Made by a program: the position numbers and the translations under genes. A stretch of 64,000 nucleotides of DNA, taken from Pedobacter jeongneungensis. GTDB lineage: Bacteria > Bacteroidota > Bacteroidia > Sphingobacteriales > Sphingobacteriaceae. The DNA lies in the NCBI RefSeq assembly GCF_000633455.1, contig NZ_AYMG01000011.1, forward strand, positions 62,001-126,000, written 5' to 3'. The first letter of the stretch is position 1. Every line of letters starts with the position of its first letter. Under the pieces are notes generated by a model. It made no database searches. It saw only the letters and a list, made by a program, of their open reading frames with translations, and was not told where the DNA came from. Positions 1-6,621 of this stretch are shown piece after piece.

Positions 1-618
1 ATACACGAAGTTATAAATGTAGTGGGATAAAGCACCACCAATTACAAACAGGTGCCACAACTCGTGGCTGTGCATCCATCTGGAAAGTTGTTTATCCTTC
101 GCATAATAATAGGTTCCACCGATATAAAAAATGCCTCCTAACAGCAACCAAAAAATAGCACCGACGGGCAAAGTGCCGAGCATTTTCTGTAGCAGAGGCA
201 CAATTAAACAGCCCATTAAAATATAAATCGATAACGATATGGCCGTACTTTTTAAACGGTTAAAGATTTTGAGCAGGCAGCCTACAATGGCAATAATCCA
301 TACAATAGCGAACAGGCTCCAACGCAACCAGCCATCAAAAACCAATAAGGCTGTTGGTGTGTAAGAACCTGCAATCATCAAATAAATGCAGCAATGATCA
401 AATTTCTGCCAAAAACGTACACCATAATCGGTAGCCGGGTAACCATGGTACATGGCACTTACCCCAAAAAGAATAAAAGTACCGATACTGTAAATCCAGG
501 CAGCGGTAAATTCTATCGGGGTATTGCACTTCTGAAGCAACAGATACCCAGCCGGAATTGCTATTAATGCCGGGATAAAATGTGTGAAGAAATTAACAGG
601 TTCCCTTAGCTTCCTCAC
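1..618 (-). CDS. Hemolysin III / PAQR-family membrane protein, 3' end cut by the window
   Basis: Reading frame open from a GTG at 618 down to base 1, so the C-terminus lies outside the window; 206 codons are visible. The protein is a multi-helix membrane protein of the hemolysin III (TrhA/YqfA, PAQR-like) family. Visible family marks are an early H (FFTHFIPA), the S-x3-H motif (SAMYHGYP), an Asp-His pair (FDHCCIYLMIAGSYTP) and the C-terminal HSHELWHLFVIGG histidine cluster; these Ser, His and Asp residues form the probable metal site of PAQR proteins. The GTG is chosen because it is the only good start in frame and lies 6 nt after the rbfA stop, so the two genes are probably cotranscribed. 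The physiological role in bacteria is poorly defined; hemolysis is not implied. Confidence 0.85.
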   Translation of the reverse strand, partial: MRKLREPVNFFTHFIPALIAIPAGYLLLQKCNTPIEFTAAWIYSIGTFILFGVSAMYHGYPATDYGVRFWQKFDHCCIYLMIAGSYTPTALLVFDGWLRWSLFAIVWIIAIVGCLLKIFNRLKSTAISLSIYILMGCLIVPLLQKMLGTLPVGAIFWLLLGGIFYIGGTYYYAKDKQLSRWMHSHELWHLFVIGGALSHYIYNFVY

Positions 619-624
619 AAAAAA

Positions 625-1002
625 TTATTCGCTGTCTTCGTCTTTTTGCCTTGGTTCTTTGGCTATCTTATCAAAAAGATGGTCCATACGCTCTACATAC
701 TCATTAGTATCATCTACAAAGAAAGTAAGCTCTGGTACTACCCTCACCTGATGACGGATACGGCTGCCCAGTTTATACCTGATCTCACCTGCATGTGCAT
801 TAACGGTATTGATAGAAAGTGTGGTATTATTGGTATTAAAAAAACTCAGGTAAACCTTAGCCACAGCCAAATCTGGCGAAACCCTCACTCGGGTAATGGT
901 TACCAATGTATTAGGCAAAAATGCAGCACCTTCACGCTGAAAAACCTGTGCCAACTCCTCTTGTAATACTCCTGCAAATTTCTGCTGACGTTTACTTTCC
1001 AT
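625..1002 (-). CDS. rbfA: Ribosome-binding factor A
   Basis: 125-residue RbfA, a small KH-fold protein that binds the immature 30S subunit and assists 16S rRNA 5'-end maturation and cold adaptation. The N-terminus (MESKRQQKFAGVLQEELAQV), the central ITRVRVSPDLAVAKVYLSF segment and the later VVPELTFFVDDTNEY segment are typical of the family, and the length is normal. It lies between hflX (upstream, same strand) and the hemolysin III gene (6 nt downstream). The gap to hflX holds a 33-bp palindrome (1031-1063). In many bacteria rbfA follows infB; here it is more than 50 kb from the rimP-nusA-infB operon. Confidence 0.93.
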   Translation of the reverse strand: MESKRQQKFAGVLQEELAQVFQREGAAFLPNTLVTITRVRVSPDLAVAKVYLSFFNTNNTTLSINTVNAHAGEIRYKLGSRIRHQVRVVPELTFFVDDTNEYVERMDHLFDKIAKEPRQKDEDSE

Positions 1003-1030
1003 AATGTTTTTATCTATCGCCTTTATGATG

Positions 1031-1063
1031 AAACCTTATAGGTTTTAAAAACCTATAAGGTTT
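1031..1063. repeat. 33-bp intergenic palindrome, copy 1
   Basis: Perfect inverted repeat with 16-nt arms (AAACCTTATAGGTTTT and its complement) around one central base, between hflX and rbfA. Related palindromes occur at 2328-2358 and 3164-3196. No long T-run follows on either strand, so it looks more like a REP-type element than a plain terminator. Confidence 0.8.
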
Positions 1064-1092
1064 ATTTTCGCACCTCAATGACGGAATTTTAT

Positions 1093-2283
1093 CTAATATA
1101 ACAAATTGCTATCATACGGGTACCTCGCCACATGCGCAGCCTTTACCTTATCGTACAATAACGTTTTAAACTCTTCAAGGTTTTCTTTTTCGGTAGCTGA
1201 GATAAATAGCACAGGCACTTTATCATGACTCATCCAGCTTTTTTTGAAGTCTTCTAAAGTAAGCTTTCCATCATCCTCTTCGCTATCCACTTCTGGCGAA
1301 ACATAGGCATCAATTTTATTAAATACCAAAATCATGTCTTTATCAATGGCACCGATATCTTTCAATGTTTCATTTACTGTATTAATCTGATCTTCGAAGT
1401 TAGGGTGCGACACATCAACCACATGGATCAATAAGTCTGCCTCACGAACTTCATCTAATGTAGATTTAAAACATTCTACTAAATGGTGAGGCAATTTGCG
1501 GATAAATCCAACCGTATCAGAAAGCAGGAATGGTAAATTTTCGATCACTACCTTACGAACAGTCGTATCCAATGTTGCAAACAACTTATTCTCTGCAAAA
1601 ACTTCCGATTTCGAAAGCATGTTCATAATGGTCGATTTACCCACGTTGGTATAGCCAACCAAAGCTACACGGATCAGCTGACCGCGGTTTTTACGCTGCG
1701 TTTCGTTCTGACGGTCGATATTCCTTAAACGCTCTTTTAACAGCGAGATTTTATTTAAAATAATACGTCTGTCACTTTCAATCTGCGTTTCACCCGGACC
1801 ACGCATCCCGATACCACCTTTTTGACGTTCCAAGTGGGTCCACATACCGGTTAAGCGTGGTAAAACGTATTGCAACTGTGCCAGTTCTACCTGTGTTTTT
1901 GCCTGTGCAGTTTGGGCCCTGTTGGCAAAAATATCGAGGATCAGATTACTTCTGTCCAAAACCTTCACACCAAGTTCGCGATCGATGTTACGCAGTTGCG
2001 ATGGCGATAATTCGTCATCAAAAACAACCACATCAATCTCTTCTGATTTTACGTAAGCTTTAATTTCTTCGAGCTTACCTGTACCCACAAATGTAGCACG
2101 CTCTGGTTTTAACATTTTCTGTGTAAAAACCTTTTCCACCTTCCCACCAGCTGTATCAACCAAAAAGGCCAGCTCATCTAAATATTCTTTTGTTTGGGCT
2201 TCTTTTTCGCCAGGAGTAACCACCCCAACTAAAATTGCCCGTTCCTGCACAACGGCAGTATCGTATGTTTTTTGTTTTCCCAT
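1093..2283 (-). CDS. hflX: GTPase HflX
   Basis: 396-residue HflX, a ribosome-associated GTPase that binds the 50S subunit and rescues or splits stalled ribosomes. The N-terminal HflX domain includes ERATFVGTGKLEEI near residue 61, followed by the RGPGETQIESDRR linker near 161-173. The G domain has G1 GYTNVGKST (about 209-217), G3 DTVGFI (256-261) and G4 NKID (322-325). The length is normal and all G motifs are intact. A -7-type box at 2294-2301 lies 11 nt upstream of the ATG, suggesting its own promoter downstream of trpC. Confidence 0.95.
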   Translation of the reverse strand: MGKQKTYDTAVVQERAILVGVVTPGEKEAQTKEYLDELAFLVDTAGGKVEKVFTQKMLKPERATFVGTGKLEEIKAYVKSEEIDVVVFDDELSPSQLRNIDRELGVKVLDRSNLILDIFANRAQTAQAKTQVELAQLQYVLPRLTGMWTHLERQKGGIGMRGPGETQIESDRRIILNKISLLKERLRNIDRQNETQRKNRGQLIRVALVGYTNVGKSTIMNMLSKSEVFAENKLFATLDTTVRKVVIENLPFLLSDTVGFIRKLPHHLVECFKSTLDEVREADLLIHVVDVSHPNFEDQINTVNETLKDIGAIDKDMILVFNKIDAYVSPEVDSEEDDGKLTLEDFKKSWMSHDKVPVLFISATEKENLEEFKTLLYDKVKAAHVARYPYDSNLLY

Positions 2284-2293
2284 GTAATTGATG

Positions 2294-2301
2294 CAAAGAT
2301 A
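2294..2301 (-). promoter_or_regulatory. Putative -7 box for hflX
   Basis: On the minus strand TATCTTTG matches the Bacteroidota TAnnTTTG element exactly. No TTG is found at 17-21 nt upstream, so support is partial. Confidence 0.4.
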
Positions 2302-2327
2302 CGAAATTTGAGAACGAGTTTTTACCC

Positions 2328-2358
2328 AACCTTATAGGTCTTTAAGACCTATAAGGTT
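2328..2358. repeat. Intergenic palindrome, copy 2
   Basis: Perfect inverted repeat with 15-nt arms (AACCTTATAGGTCTT and its complement) around one base, between trpC and hflX. It shares the CTTATAGG core with copy 1; the inner bases differ but stay paired. Confidence 0.8.
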
Positions 2359-2368
2359 TTATAAATAG

Positions 2369-3151
2369 CTATATCTGCGCTACAAATTCTTTAATAGCCG
2401 TTCCCGGATTATCGGTCTTCATAAAATTTTCACCAATTAAGAATCCGTTAAAGCCAGCTGCTTTTAATTCCTTAATGGTCTGCGGATCGCTAATAGCACT
2501 TTCCGAAATCTTTAAAAACTCATCCGGGATTTTATTTACCAGATCAAACGAAGTTTGAATATCAACCGTAAAATCGCCCAGGTTTCTGTTGTTTACCCCA
2601 ATAGCATCCAGGTTCGGAGAGATGCTTCTTTCCAGTTCTTCAAGGTTATGCACTTCTAAAAGCACATTTAAGCCTAAATTTTTTGCAAATTTCCCGAAAT
2701 CGTTGATCTGTTGAGGGGTTAATATCGAAGCAATTAACAGAATGATATCAGCACCCCAGGCCTTTGCTTCCAAAATCTGGTATTCATCAATCATAAAATC
2801 TTTTCTTAAGATCGGGATATTATTTGCTGCCCTTGCCGCAAGGATATCATCAGTTTTTCCGCCAAAGAAATCAACATCAGTTAAAACTGAAAGAGCAGAT
2901 GCGCCAGCTGCATTGTAGGCCTGTGTAACTTCTGCAACATCTGCAATACCATTAATTAAACCTTTTGATGGCGAGCGGCGTTTAAATTCGGCAATAATCC
3001 CGGTACGGTCTTCAGCCAGTAAGAACTCTTTAAAAACATAAGGCGTTCTTTTAAAATGTACCGAGTGCTCTAAATCGGGTATAGAAACAAGTGCTTTCGC
3101 TGCCGCGATTTCTTCTTTTTTACGTAATACGATTTTATCTAGTATGTTCAT
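2369..3151 (-). CDS. trpC: Indole-3-glycerol-phosphate synthase
   Basis: 260-residue TIM-barrel enzyme converting CdRP to indole-3-glycerol phosphate in tryptophan synthesis. The family's substrate-binding and catalytic segments are intact: EFKRRSPSKG (55-64), ILRKDFMIDEYQ with the catalytic Lys (K117), LLEVHN with the catalytic Glu (E166), GVNNRNL (185-191) and SESAI (216-220). It is a monofunctional TrpC, not fused to TrpF. It follows trpG after 56 nt that contain a palindrome. trpD, trpF, trpB and trpA are not downstream; hflX comes next. Confidence 0.95.
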   Translation of the reverse strand: MNILDKIVLRKKEEIAAAKALVSIPDLEHSVHFKRTPYVFKEFLLAEDRTGIIAEFKRRSPSKGLINGIADVAEVTQAYNAAGASALSVLTDVDFFGGKTDDILAARAANNIPILRKDFMIDEYQILEAKAWGADIILLIASILTPQQINDFGKFAKNLGLNVLLEVHNLEELERSISPNLDAIGVNNRNLGDFTVDIQTSFDLVNKIPDEFLKISESAISDPQTIKELKAAGFNGFLIGENFMKTDNPGTAIKEFVAQI

Positions 3152-3163
3152 GCTAATAAGTTC

Positions 3164-3196
3164 AAACCTCGCAGGTTTTAAAAACCTGCGAGGTTT
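3164..3196. repeat. 33-bp intergenic palindrome, copy 3
   Basis: Perfect inverted repeat with 16-nt arms (AAACCTCGCAGGTTTT and its complement) around one base, between trpG and trpC and so inside the presumed trp transcript. Relative to copy 1 the core is CTCGCAGG instead of CTTATAGG, changed on both arms so pairing is kept. Confidence 0.8.
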
Positions 3197-3207
3197 ATAT
3201 TAAATCC

Positions 3208-3792
3208 CTATGCTGTTAACCAATTCTCCATCATCTGCTTGCCGTACTCAGTAAGTACGCTTTCAGGGTGGAACTGTACACCTCTCACGTCCAATGTTTC
3301 GTGTCTTAAGGCCATAATCTCACTTTTGTGATCTCTTGCCGTGATTTTTAAACACGAAGGAAAGTTTTCTTTACTCACCACCCAACTGTGGTAACGGCCA
3401 ACATTTATAGTTTGCGGACATTCCCAGAACAAGGGTTCATCACCATCTACAACCGTTACCGGCGTGGCAATTCCGTGCATTGGTCTGCCCAGGTTTAACA
3501 AGGTACCACCAAAAGCTTCGGCAATGGCCTGCTGACCTAAGCATACCCCAAAAATACTTTTTGTTGGTGCGTAAGTTCTGATTACATCCAATAATAATCC
3601 TGCCTCTTCTGGTATGCCCGGCCCGGGAGAAAGCAAAATTTTATCGTATTTATCTACATCCGCCAAATCGAACTTATCGTTTCTCCAAACTTCGGCTTCG
3701 TAACCAACTTCGTTAATTAAATGCACCAAATTGTAGGTAAAACTATCGTAGTTATCAATAACCAAGACGGTTTTCTTATTTATATCTTTCAT
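3208..3792 (-). CDS. trpG: Anthranilate synthase component II (glutamine amidotransferase)
   Basis: 194-residue class-I glutamine amidotransferase that supplies ammonia to TrpE. Visible are the oxyanion strand SPGPG (55-59), the nucleophile in GVCLGQQ (C84) and the His/Glu pair in GVQFHPES (H175, E177). It stands alone rather than being fused to trpD, and lies 52 nt downstream of trpE on the same strand, which favours TrpG over PabA. A PabA or dual-use role cannot be excluded from sequence alone. Confidence 0.93.
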   Translation of the reverse strand: MKDINKKTVLVIDNYDSFTYNLVHLINEVGYEAEVWRNDKFDLADVDKYDKILLSPGPGIPEEAGLLLDVIRTYAPTKSIFGVCLGQQAIAEAFGGTLLNLGRPMHGIATPVTVVDGDEPLFWECPQTINVGRYHSWVVSKENFPSCLKITARDHKSEIMALRHETLDVRGVQFHPESVLTEYGKQMMENWLTA

Positions 3793-3844
3793 TATATATC
3801 TTTATTTACATCATCCATCTCACCTCATCCATTTTACATCAAAT

Positions 3845-5242
3845 CTAAATGCTTGCAGCCATTTCTACTGCCTTGCGCAGTGCCGCAATTTTATTATTCA
3901 CCTCCTGCATTTCGGTTTCCGGCACCGAATCAGCAACAATACCTGCTCCGGCGCGGTAATGCAGTTCGTTATTCTTGCTCATAAAGGTCCTGATCATGAT
4001 GGCATGATTAAAATCCTCGTTAAAGCCCATAAAGCCGATGGCACCAGCATAAAAATTCCTGCCCAATTTTTCGTTTTCGTCGATGAGCTGCATGGCTTTA
4101 TATTTTGGTGCGCCACTTAAAGTACCTGCCGGATAGGTATCGGCAACTACTTTAAAAGCACTTACATTTTCTTGTAAATGTCCGGTTACCTTACTTACCA
4201 AATGGATCAGGTGCGAATAGTATTGTACTTCTTTAAAAGATTTCACCTCTACACGGTTACAGTGCCTGCTTAAATCGTTTCTGGCCAGGTCGACCAACAT
4301 GACGTGTTCAGCACTTTCTTTCGGATCCTGTTCCAGCTTACGGGCCTGTTCCGCATCCTCGATATCGTTTCCACTGCGTTTAAAGGTCCCTGCGATTGGG
4401 AAGATATTAGCCGAATTATTTTTAATGGTAATCTGCGCCTCTGGTGAAGAACCGAACAACTTAAAGTTCCCATAATCAAAATAAAACAGGTAAGGTGATG
4501 GGTTGATGGAACGCAAACAACGGTACACATTAAATTCATCACCCGAAAAGGCCTGCTTAAATGCTCTTGATGGTACGATCTGAAAAACATCACCACGGTA
4601 AATGTGCTTCTGTAATTTCTCTACCAAATCCATAAAACCCTGATCGGTTAAATTAGACGACTCCTGACCTCTGGTTTGGAACTTATATTCAGGGTAATTT
4701 TTATTCTGGATCAGGTATTCCATTTTTTCCAGTCCGCCTTCTTCTTCACCTTCGAAAGTGTTTTTGAAAAGGGTGATTTCGTTTTTAAAATGGTCGATTG
4801 CAATGATATAACGGTACAGGTGATATTGCATTTCCGGGATCTCCTCTCCTTCGGGTGTTTCGGAAGTAAATTTAATATCCTCAAAATGCTGTACAGCGTT
4901 CCAGGTAAAATAACCAAATAACCCGCTCGAGATAAACTTGATTTCAGGCAATTCGGTTTCTTTGAATTTGTCCTTAAAATCAGCGATTTCCTCAATCAGG
5001 TTTTTACTTTCGGTAATTTCTACTGCTCCATCCGGAAAATAGGTTTCCAACCGTGATCCTTTTAAGATAATTCCGGCAACAGGATCGGCACAAACAAAAC
5101 TCATTGAGTTTTCTCTACTGTGGTAATCTGAACTTTCCAATAAGATGCTGTTGGGGTACACATCACGTAAGCGTAAATAAATGCTCACTGGCGTAGTGGT
5201 ATCGGCAAGCATTTTTTTGTAAGTGGTATTTATTTTATACAT
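3845..5242 (-). CDS. trpE: Anthranilate synthase component I
   Basis: 465-residue chorismate-using enzyme making anthranilate with TrpG. The feedback tryptophan-binding motif LLESSD is present at residues 34-39, which supports TrpE rather than PabB and predicts end-product inhibition. The C-terminal chorismate-binding half carries IFPIAGTFKRSG, LSGAPKYKAM and GAGIVADSVPETEMQEV. It is the first structural gene of the trp transcript and sits about 65 nt downstream of an attenuator hairpin (5309-5340) and a Trp-rich leader peptide (5384-5452), so expression is likely controlled by transcription attenuation. Confidence 0.96.
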   Translation of the reverse strand: MYKINTTYKKMLADTTTPVSIYLRLRDVYPNSILLESSDYHSRENSMSFVCADPVAGIILKGSRLETYFPDGAVEITESKNLIEEIADFKDKFKETELPEIKFISSGLFGYFTWNAVQHFEDIKFTSETPEGEEIPEMQYHLYRYIIAIDHFKNEITLFKNTFEGEEEGGLEKMEYLIQNKNYPEYKFQTRGQESSNLTDQGFMDLVEKLQKHIYRGDVFQIVPSRAFKQAFSGDEFNVYRCLRSINPSPYLFYFDYGNFKLFGSSPEAQITIKNNSANIFPIAGTFKRSGNDIEDAEQARKLEQDPKESAEHVMLVDLARNDLSRHCNRVEVKSFKEVQYYSHLIHLVSKVTGHLQENVSAFKVVADTYPAGTLSGAPKYKAMQLIDENEKLGRNFYAGAIGFMGFNEDFNHAIMIRTFMSKNNELHYRAGAGIVADSVPETEMQEVNNKIAALRKAVEMAASI

Positions 5243-5300
5243 GATAAAGGTAAAATGGTATAAGGTGTAAAGCTTATGGTTTGCATTCTCGTATTTTTTT

Positions 5301-5340
5301 TAAAATAAAAAGCCCGGCGTGTGGTTCTACGCCGGGCTTT
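5301..5340 (-). terminator. trp attenuator terminator
   Basis: Perfect 12-bp GC-rich stem (arms 5329-5340 and 5309-5320, AAAGCCCGGCGT) with an 8-nt loop. On the minus strand it is followed by TTTTATTTT. It lies between the leader peptide stop (5384) and the trpE ATG (5242), as expected of an attenuator. Its first arm can instead pair with 5392-5400, with one bulged C. Confidence 0.8.
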
Positions 5341-5383
5341 AATGGTTCTTTAATAAGGTTTAGGTTGATAAACTATATTTCTT

Positions 5384-5452
5384 TCATACGCAGCCAGCGC
5401 AATCCGTTTTCGAATTACTTTGCCAAAGCCATGTATGTATATTGTTGATCAT
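5384..5452 (-). CDS. trp operon leader peptide
   Basis: 22-codon reading frame from ATG at 5452 to TGA at 5384. It begins MINNIHTWLW, with two Trp codons separated by one Leu (TGG at 5429-5431 and 5423-5425), and ends in CAGCV. Tandem or near-tandem Trp codons in a short frame just before a terminator hairpin and trpE are the signature of a transcription-attenuation leader: ribosome stalling at the Trp codons leaves 5392-5400 free to pair with the first terminator arm. No clear Shine-Dalgarno is visible, and a candidate -7 box (5459-5466) lies only 6 nt upstream, so the message may be nearly leaderless. It has not been matched to a named family. Confidence 0.7.
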   Translation of the reverse strand: MINNIHTWLWQSNSKTDCAGCV

Positions 5453-5458
5453 GAGCCA

Positions 5459-5489
5459 CAAAAATATAAAGAATTTTGAAAAACCGAAA
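5459..5489 (-). promoter_or_regulatory. Candidate trp promoter
   Basis: On the minus strand TATTTTTG (5459-5466) matches TAnnTTTG. At a 19-nt spacing lies TTTC (5486-5489), one base from the TTTG -33 element. Transcription would start almost at the leader ATG. Confidence 0.45.
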
Positions 5490-5505
5490 TATTTATGAAA
5501 ATAAG

Positions 5506-6000
5506 TTTAGTCCGGAGTCGGAAGTCTGAAGTCGTGAGCCTCAATTCCTTGTCGTACTGTGAGCGTGGCGAAGGATCTTTTAGGGTAAGATCTCTTTTCT
5601 AACCGCAAAGCAGGCAAAAGTTTATTGTCGACCATACAACTAATGTAAGGGAATCTAAGGGCAGGTTTCTTCTGCGTAAATCAGCGTTATCTGCGGGAAC
5701 TCACTACAGTTTGTCATCCTGAGGGATAATTTATTTTATAAAAATCAATATAAATGACAGAAGGTTTTAATGCGGTTTATTGGCCGGGAGGAATCGTCAT
5801 TGCGAGAAAGGCTTTTTCAGCCGACGAAGCAATCTTTCTAGCAAGGATCGCTAGCAGGAAAGATTGCTTCGTCGTACCTCCTCGCAATGACGACTTTTCT
5901 TCGCATCTGTCAATAGTAGCATTGCGAAGGATCTTTTACATACTCTGCTTTAATAAAGTCTGTGCTTCTTCGCTTTCAGATGCTTCATTGCATTCAGCAT
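5506..6000. repeat. Intergenic repeat cluster between trp leader and the next gene
   Basis: Gene-free stretch composed of several repeat-like pieces: an AGTC-rich run (about 5508-5545) similar to 59042-59112; a segment resembling common Bacteroidota intergenic repeats (CTGCGTAAATCAGCG near 5670); a TGTCATCCTGAGG piece near 5713; and a long nested inverted repeat at 5795-5892. A short open frame through it (5754-6002) is judged non-coding. Confidence 0.6.
5795..5892. repeat. Nested inverted repeat (REP/MITE-like)
   Basis: Outer arms CGTCATTGCGAG (5795-5806) and its complement (5881-5892); inner perfect 17-bp arms CGACGAAGCAATCTTTC (5822-5838) and complement (5858-5874); innermost CTAGC/GCTAG (5838-5842/5850-5854). 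The GTCATTGCGAG and GACGAAGCAATC words are, to my knowledge, frequent in Bacteroidota intergenic repeats. No transposase is present. Confidence 0.75.
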
Positions 6001-6012
6001 GACAGCAATAAA

Positions 6013-6039
6013 AAAATCCCGCTCTTATAGCAGGATTTT
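6013..6039 (-). terminator. Terminator of the 6066-6518 gene
   Basis: Stem AAAATCCCGCT/AGCAGGATTTT with one mismatch, followed on the minus strand by a run of seven T. Confidence 0.65.
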
Positions 6040-6065
6040 ATATTTATAATTATAGAAATATCTTC

Positions 6066-6518
6066 TTAAGAAACCCCAAAGAACGATCTTCCTGGTACAT
6101 CTTTAACCATTAACAAAATGGCAGCAATAATCAGGATCAATGCCAGTCCGAAGAAAACAGCAATGGTACGGTGTTTTGCAACGGCATCAGTCATTTTTTT
6201 CGATTTAGCATTACCTACTGTGATTAAAATGATGGCAATAATCATCATCGAGGTATGCTCAGCTTTGAAATAACGACCAATAGCATCGCTCATTGGTAAT
6301 TTTGTTAAGGGGCTCAGGAAATACAATACCAGGCCAATCAATAATTGAATGTGTGCGCTGATCAATGTAAATACATTGAGCTTGCGGTTACTTTCCGTGT
6401 ATGTTTTATTACCCAACCAGCCCGACAAAGCATTGATTACAGCAATAACCAATAGAATTAATACGATGTAGCGCCATCCGGAGTGCGCAGATTTTAAGAT
6501 GTTGTACATTTTTATCAA
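6066..6518 (-). CDS. Small four-helix membrane protein, cytochrome b-like
   Basis: 150 residues with four predicted membrane helices: VLILLVIAVINALSGWLG, VFTLISAHIQLLIGLVLYFL, MMIIAIILITVG and IAVFFGLALILIIAAILLMV. Histidines sit at membrane edges (SAHSGWRY, SAHIQ, AEHTS, AKHRT), the sort of pattern that leads such proteins to be called cytochrome b-like, but haem binding is not shown. The start could be ATG at 6509 (MYNILKSAHSGW), which leaves more room from the -7-like box at 6530-6537. It is monocistronic with its own terminator and diverges from the amidohydrolase gene. The function is unknown. Confidence 0.6.
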   Translation of the reverse strand: MIKMYNILKSAHSGWRYIVLILLVIAVINALSGWLGNKTYTESNRKLNVFTLISAHIQLLIGLVLYFLSPLTKLPMSDAIGRYFKAEHTSMMIIAIILITVGNAKSKKMTDAVAKHRTIAVFFGLALILIIAAILLMVKDVPGRSFFGVS

Positions 6519-6529
6519 ATATGTTTAGC

Positions 6530-6537
6530 CAAAAATA
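6530..6537 (-). promoter_or_regulatory. Putative -7 box for the 6066-6518 gene
   Basis: TATTTTTG on the minus strand matches TAnnTTTG. No clear -33 element is visible. Confidence 0.35.
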
Positions 6538-6621
6538 GACATTAATTGTAAAAAATAGGATATTCAACCAAATGAAGGCTAATTTATATTAGTTTTAAAC
6601 AAATTAAACCCTAAACTTATT

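Noticed and set aside
1031..3196. The three palindromes as ordinary terminators
   Set aside because: None is followed by a T-run on the coding strand, and one lies inside the presumed trp operon, so a terminator role is not the simplest reading.
5754..6002. 82-codon plus-strand open frame upstream of the 6066-6518 gene
   Set aside because: It runs through the nested inverted repeat and other repeat pieces, has no family resemblance, and its arms are mirror-image DNA, so the frame is a by-product of repeats.
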